NCBI GenBank assembly: GCA_038373885.1
Contig: JAWZYV010013191.1
Coordinates: 1-64,000, forward strand
Direction: 5' to 3'
Length of the DNA stretch: 64,000 bases
DNA from: Cheiracanthium punctorium
Lineage: Eukaryota; Arthropoda; Arachnida; Araneae; Cheiracanthiidae
Shown: one piece after another, positions 59,357 through 64,000 of the stretch
Position numbering within the stretch: the first letter of the stretch is position 1
Layout: each line of letters begins with the position of its first letter
Notes under the pieces: generated by a model
Told to the model about the DNA's origin: nothing
Seen by the model: the letters and a program-made list of their open reading frames with translations, nothing else
Databases searched by the model: none
Translations under genes and position numbers: made by a program

Positions 59357-59875
59357 GTGAAAAGGAAACTACTTAACTGATTATATTGTATTATAAATTA
59401 AGCTATTCAACAAACAAATTAAAAGTCTTTGGCTGAAATTGAATAGTCACTGGATTTTATCTGTAAAATAAGTTTTTGTAGATTCTAGGCAGAGTTGAAA
59501 CTCATTTAAGTTGAGTTGCACAGTAGAAATCTTTGGTTTTGAATATGCGTTTAAATAAGAAAGACAAATTAGGTACCTTTTTTCTGTAGTTTATTGAAAC
59601 AAGATGATTATGGTAGGTTTACACAGTGCACATGGTGAAGACACAATACTTAAGCAACATCCGATTAGTGGCACAAATAAAAATAAGCTTTCTCGAAGAT
59701 AAGTCGCCAGCGGCGATCTTATTCTGATTCACAAAACACATCACATCATATTGAATCATCTGGGTACCGCAGCACGGATCCCTGATCCGGCTCTACTTGA
59801 ATCACATCGGTTGATTACACACACAACATAGCAGATCAAGAACACTCTCTGTCTGACCGGTTAACTTGTGATGCT

Positions 59876-59884
59876 CTTTTTATA
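59876..59884 (-). promoter_or_regulatory. TATA box in the copia 5' LTR
   Basis: The - strand reads TATAAAAAG about 300 bp inside the 5' LTR, where the U3/R border is expected. The same motif is at 53774-53782 in the other LTR. Transcription from here would run leftward through the element. Confidence 0.6.
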
Positions 59885-59914
59885 CCTGCCAGTTAGTGCG
59901 GGACTACGATGGAT

Positions 59915-59955
59915 ATTTGCATAGGGGGAAAAAAGAGTTCTTATTTTATGCAAAT
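59915..59955 (-). promoter_or_regulatory. Paired octamer motifs upstream of the copia TATA box
   Basis: ATTTGCAT at 59915-59922 and ATGCAAAT at 59948-59955 are the two orientations of the POU-domain octamer, 25 bases apart and 31-71 bases upstream of the TATA box. Both also occur in the other LTR. A regulatory role is inference from motif identity and position. Confidence 0.4.
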
Positions 59956-60188
59956 TAGGAACAGCGCCATCTATCGGCGAGAAATGTAAACTTTTTATTA
60001 CGGCGTTAAAGATATGACGATGTTTACACCACCATTTTCAAATGCTAACGAACTTACGTTTTCACTTAGAAAACTTTTAAAGGAGTTTACAAAAGTTTCG
60101 TTTTTTCACTTTAGCAAATTTAGAGATAAAATGTCATGGAAATAAAAGGTAAGTAAAGAAATAGCGTTTTTTTTTTTCTAACAAAAAG

Positions 60189-60683
60189 AACATTTATGGT
60201 TGTCACCGCCGTCTGCGTTCGAATATTCAAAAATCGCTTTCTGCGAAATTCGAATATTCAAAATCGTTTCCTCCTTTTGTGCCCAAAGCGTCATTTGACG
60301 CTTTGGGCACAAAAGCTATGAGCTCCTAAAATTTCATGTCTGTATCTGCGGTAAATTTGGCTGGGTGATGATCATTAGTCAGTCAGGATATCTTACATTA
60401 TATAGAGAGATTATAAAACTTTTAGGTTGCCAATTAATATAGTTTTAATAATTACGCGACTTCGAATCACTTAAATGGTGCGTTTATCGCTAATTTGTTC
60501 ACTTTCGTTAAAACGTGTGCATAACTCTTAGAGACCCATGATTGCGAAGCTCGCCAAAGTGCAGCGATTTTTAGGTTGGCGAGAGTGGAGGGACGTTAAT
60601 TAAAATCATAACTTAAGTTTAGTTAAAAGTTATCACTACATTCATTGACTGTTAGTCAGTACAAAATTCGCTGGGTCAGCTAG
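60189..60683 (+). mobile_element. Helitron-like 3' segment with a perfect hairpin
   Basis: Ends GCTGGGTCAGCTAG before T on the + strand. It contains the 40-base palindrome at 60275-60314 and two CGAATATTCA motifs. The start is unclear because the copia insertion and array lie next to it. Confidence 0.4.
60275..60314. repeat. Perfect 19-bp inverted repeat with a 2-base loop
   Basis: Arm TTTTGTGCCCAAAGCGTCA followed by TT and its exact reverse complement. Strong cruciform or RNA hairpin potential. Confidence 0.9.
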
Positions 60684-60699
60684 TATAACATAAATGTTT

Positions 60700-61289
60700 A
60701 TTTTCATTTGCCACACTAATTTTTAACTATTTAAAGAATGTTAGAACTATTTAATATTCAAGCTGTATCAATTTTAATTTCCATGTATCCAATATAGCGA
60801 TACTTTGTAAATCTTCCATGGTTATGTCTCGTGTAAAACATCAAGCTGTGTAATCTCGAGGAGCTATTTAGAATCGCTTTAATTGCGAATAGGACGTTAG
60901 TGTTGCAGAATATACAAATTTCACACTTTTTTAAATTTATGACATCAAGGTTTAACTGCCGTAAAAGATACACCAAACTCATTTTTAGTAAAAAAATTCC
61001 TAAAAATCTGCAAATTATGCTACATATTCAGAAAAAACTGTTTTTAAAAGAAAATTTCCTCCTCTATCCGATGATATAAATGCCGTTTTGCTGCAAACAT
61101 AATTGCCGCCGTTATTACGAATTAGGTGAGGAAAAATTAAAAAAATTCTAATTGGAATTTCGAAGATTTTAATAGTTATTCTGCTATTCGGGGCGAAGAC
61201 GAATTCAACGAATCCGAGATCATTAAAATCTGTCCAACCATTCTTGAGTTATAAGTGTTGGAACAAACCCGACTTTGTTTTATGTATAT
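60700..61289 (-). mobile_element. Partial Helitron-like element, 5' part
   Basis: The reverse complement starts TCTATATACATAAAAC after an A and shares CATAATTTGCAGATTTTT and TAGAGGAGGAAATTTTC with 10522-11712. No 3' terminus follows directly. The - strand terminus at 51412 (CAGCTAG) may be its far end, with SINE, array and copia insertions in between; that link is speculative. Confidence 0.5.
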
Positions 61290-61445
61290 AGATTTGCAGT
61301 ATATTTCTCTGCAGACACATATTTAAGTATTTTGCATCTTTTCAAGAATTGTTTTAATGTACGTATTGCCCTGAGATAGTGCTTTGTTTATGTACAGTTT
61401 GTGTATAATTGCACTTGAAGTATGTCTACAAATCTTCATTTTAAT

Positions 61446-61696
61446 GGCTTACCACTGCACAGTGGTTATGTCACTGAAAATGGTAGACGGTGAAATGTGG
61501 AGGTCCCGGGTTTGGGAGTTTGGGTCCCATTGTGCGACTGTCCATATAACGGTCTGGAGTTTTGGTGGGTTTTCTCCAGATATAACGTGAATACACATTA
61601 GAACCCCTTAGAAAGTCCTCCTACAAAGGCACCACCCTTCCTTGGCAGATTGCCCTTGCGTAGCATTGCCATAATCACACAAACAAAGAAACAAAC
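61446..61696 (+). mobile_element. tRNA-derived SINE, near full length
   Basis: Flanks CTTCATTTTAAT (61434-61445) and CTTCTTTTTAAT (61697-61708) form a 12-bp duplication with one mismatch. The head has a tRNA-like pol III region (AGGTCCCGGGTTTGGG as box B), with body and tail as in the copy at 8012. Confidence 0.82.
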
Positions 61697-61708
61697 CTTC
61701 TTTTTAAT

Positions 61709-63310
61709 AATTCTTTGTCACCATACTTCATCTACATAGCAGACAACATATTTCCATGGAAAATATTTTGCAACTCTGTTTTTCAAATAAGTGCAATAAT
61801 TTTGTCTGCCTTTAAGCACTTTCAAATTAACGTATTGTATTAATATTCCATTAATTTTCTTATTTAATGTTAGTAATTTGAATTAACATTAATTTTTAAT
61901 TATGGTAAAATTGATGTGACCAATTACCTGATAATTTTTTTTCGGGGGTGTGGGGAGGTCGTGAAAAGTTCAGCCTTTTTTTCTGTGAGTCTATACCATG
62001 TCTGTGTTTTTCATTTGCTAGTTGAAAGCAGTATCTTTATTATTATAATCCTATTTTAGTTGTTTTACAACATGTTAACACACAGTGCTTTCTCTGTCAT
62101 TCTTCATTATATATTGAAACCCCTTCTCCGGAAGTTAGACATCATTAGTGGATGACCCCTAAAAGACTAACTTTTCAATATTTTCATAATGCTGCACTAA
62201 TCATCGCAAGTAAAGCTAAACCTGTTAATGTTAACAAGTTTGAACTTTTTTAGTTGCCTTTTTCAGTCATTATTTAACTTTTATCTACTCACTATTTGTC
62301 CCCTAAAGTAAAGATTTTATTGCGCAAAACAGATGTCAATACAACATGTAATGTGACATAAGTCATCATTTTTAACTAAATATCTGAAAAACTGTTCCAC
62401 CCAGAAACATTTTTTACCACTTAGATACAGGGCAATAATTTGCTAAATATAAATGGCAGGAAAGGAGGGTCCATGTAAAAATTAAATTTTGTATTCTCAT
62501 GTGTATACAGCTACACTCTTGTAAATATCTTGCCATGTCTGAAAGCTGCTCTTCATTTGACTGACCTTTCTAATTTAAATTGCTATGTTTTAACCATCCT
62601 CAGTTTGAGAGATAATCACTGTAATATTTATTTAGAATTGAGTATATTCCATACAGAATTCTTTGATGTTCTGAATGCCACCTGTGCACTTTTCCTCCAA
62701 AATATGTGACATGTCAAAATAGTGCGAGGAACTTCTTGTATATGCACTTTAAAATGAGATCTTAACTCTGTTTGTAAAATGAAAACATTCAAAGTTTCAA
62801 TGAAGCAGATTTTTTTTTTTTTTTTAAATACTAAAAATTGGATTTTGTATGTAAGTATTCAAACTAAAAATTCGATTTTCAAAGTAACATACTAATATAA
62901 AAAAACAGCACAACCTATTTTGGTAAAATTTGGAAGTAGGTTTTTTTTTATGTTAAAGAATTTGGAAAAAAAAAAAATTCTGTAAAAATCTTCAAACTAA
63001 AATTGGATTCCAAGAGGAGCACACTAATGTAAAAAATGTCATGACCTATTTTGGTAAAATTTAGTATGTAGGTTCTTTTGGTGTCATTAATAAGAACTTA
63101 CTGAAAGGATTTGAAAATAATATTAAATATCAAATTAAAAATGAAATATTTCTTAATGGAACTTTTTAATTTTGGCTGTTTTTAAAAAAAGTATTTTAAA
63201 ATTTGTGGAATTCCTTTTTAAACAATTTTATCAAATGCGGTTAAAGGCATACTTATGTTATCATTTTAAAAATTATGTTGAACATTCATTTTAATTAATT
63301 TTTGCTTTAG
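61709..63310. other. Intronic noncoding sequence
   Basis: AT-rich, with repeated CCTATTTTGGTAAAATTT phrases near 62912 and 63045 that form a short diverged direct repeat. Nothing else recognised before the exon at 63311. Confidence 0.45.
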
Positions 63311-63399
63311 GTATGGAAGCTCTTGAAACTGCTATTGCATATTGGGAAGATGCTTTATCTGCGTACCGGCCTCCGCCTGGTGATATTCTTGCTTTAACT
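63311..63399 (+). CDS. Miga: Mitoguardin, fourth recognised exon (start of the conserved helical region)
   Basis: The acceptor is TTTGCTTTAG and the donor GTAAGA. The exon enters in phase 1, matching the exon ending at 39914, and leaves in phase 0. It encodes 30 residues including GMEALETAIAYWEDALSAY, an amphipathic helical signature. This matches the GMELFEEALQKWEQAL-type motif that opens the conserved cytosolic domain of vertebrate MIGA proteins, and it is the strongest evidence for the family call. The rest of the conserved domain lies beyond the right edge, so the gene is incomplete here. Expression of the whole gene depends on splicing out the 23.4-kb intron that carries the copia and hAT insertions. 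Confidence 0.78.
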
Positions 63400-64000
63400 G
63401 TAAGAATTAGTACTGAAATAAGCAGTCTTTTTTTTACAAACTATGTTTTAAGAATGTATGATAATTATGAAACTGTTTACTCTCCTTCATTAGAAAATAT
63501 ATAGTATTTACTTATGTGTTGATTTTTAAACTGTATTAGCAGGCATGCATGTACATTAGGGTGCTTCAAAAAAAAACTTTTTTTTTCAAATTTCTTTGTT
63601 CTCACCCTCCAATTTTTTTACAGTACTCATAAATATAATGTATGCAAAATATCAGTTTCAGCGAATAATATTTAGAGGTCGCTCAGCACAATCGATTCTG
63701 TTGAAAATTGGCAAAATAGACAGATGAAGAATAGCGTACAATACACTAACCCGAAATAATGCGACACTCAAAAGGGTATAATTTCAAATGTTTAACGACT
63801 CTGTAAGTCGAGTGGAAGTAAACAATGGCTGATCAGTTTAAGAAATAAGATTTTCTCACTTGTCCTGGTTTTCTTTGCAACTGTGCATTGGGAGCGCAAC
63901 CTTACTCAAAACCCCATGGTGAACACCAGAATAAGTATGCCCACAGCTATCATAGCGAAAGTAGCTTCCAATCCAGATGTGCTAGCAATGATTGATCTAG
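63400..64000. other. Start of the next Miga intron
   Basis: After the GTAAGA donor, TAGGGTGCTTCAAAAAAAAA at about 63558 resembles a DNA-transposon tip. The rest, to the edge, is noncoding as far as I can see and is more GC-rich after 63830. Confidence 0.4.

Larger units (their letters stand above)
53256..60183 (-). mobile_element. Ty1/copia LTR retrotransposon, full length, antisense to Miga
   Basis: A complete element bounded by direct LTRs (53256-54082 and 59358-60183), each starting TG and ending CA. It is flanked by a perfect 5-bp target duplication AAAAG (53251-53255 and 60184-60188). Domain order on the - strand is Gag with zinc knuckle, aspartic protease, integrase, reverse transcriptase, RNase H. 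Integrase before reverse transcriptase is diagnostic of copia elements. The primer-binding site touches the 59358 side and a purine-rich tract lies beside the other LTR. The LTRs differ by only two substitutions plus one base in a T run, so insertion was recent. Pol has one frameshift and one in-frame stop, so this copy probably cannot supply its own full polyprotein. It sits in a tandem array inside a Miga intron. Confidence 0.95.
59358..60183 (-). repeat. 5' LTR of the copia element
   Basis: 826 bp. By element polarity this is the promoter-bearing copy. It differs from 53256-54082 at about 59837 and 60030 (G to A at CpG sites) and by one T in the T run near the element's first bases. It contains a TATA box and two octamer motifs, listed separately. 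Confidence 0.93.
39915..63310 (+). other. Giant mitoguardin intron (about 23.4 kb) filled with mobile elements
   Basis: Inferred from matching phase-1 splice sites at 39914 and 63311. It contains, in order, a 4.16-kb hAT-type element, inverted-repeat sequences, a 3.70-kb hAT-type element, SINEs, a tandem array, an antisense copia element and Helitron-like pieces. No further exon in phase was recognised between the two sites. Confidence 0.6.

Noticed and set aside
1..64000. CRISPR arrays, prokaryotic operons, rRNA genes or a multi-gene defence system
   Set aside because: None of the expected repeats, promoters or compact coding regions occurs; splice sites, SINEs and introns show a eukaryotic locus.

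Overview
This is a eukaryotic, AT-rich window with long introns, many simple-sequence runs and a dense, nested load of transposable elements. Nothing looks bacterial: there are no operons, rRNA, CRISPR or compact genes. The only host gene I can support is mitoguardin (Miga). Four spliced exons on the + strand have consistent phases and canonical splice sites: 34571-34686, 37927-38027, 39753-39914 and 63311-63399. The gene continues past the right edge. The mix of Penelope-like, copia, hAT, Helitron-like and tRNA-derived SINE sequences suggests an arthropod, most plausibly a chelicerate such as a spider. That assignment is inference.

Layout. 1-34.5 kb is the flank or 5' untranslated part of Miga. 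It holds a CpG-containing promoter-like block (about 250-750), several short elements with target-site duplications (TSDs), tRNA-derived SINEs, a Helitron-like element (10522-11712) and an element rich in GGGCTC motifs (17189-18440). Its main feature is a three-layer nest. A Penelope-like reverse transcriptase on the - strand (25661-26793 plus 31950-32240) is split by a 5.2-kb element with about 1.1-kb inverted arms (26794-31949, TSD TATG). One arm of that element is in turn split by a 776-bp insertion (26894-27669).

34.5-40 kb holds the first three recognised Miga exons. Their introns carry a TTAA-flanked foldback element (36097-37342), a THAP zinc-finger fragment (38302 on) and a 152-bp hAT-type MITE with a G16 and a C25 run.

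39.9-63.3 kb is one apparent 23.4-kb Miga intron. It contains a 4.16-kb hAT-type element (40314-44471), a 3.70-kb hAT-type element (47202-50900) that keeps a possible first transposase exon, SINE copies, a tandem array of about 150-bp units (about 52210-53255) and Helitron-like pieces. It also contains a nearly intact, antisense Ty1/copia retrotransposon (53256-60183). This has 5-bp TSDs, nearly identical 826/827-bp LTRs, and a primer-binding site matching the anticodon region of initiator tRNA-Met. Its pol carries one frameshift and one stop codon.

How it fits together: Miga makes an outer-mitochondrial-membrane protein of lipid transfer and mitochondrial fusion. The mobile elements are parasitic and mostly dead, but they explain most of the intron length. 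The copia copy is the youngest large insertion. I found no defence-like or multi-gene system; the most novel-looking item is the 5.2-kb long-inverted-repeat element.
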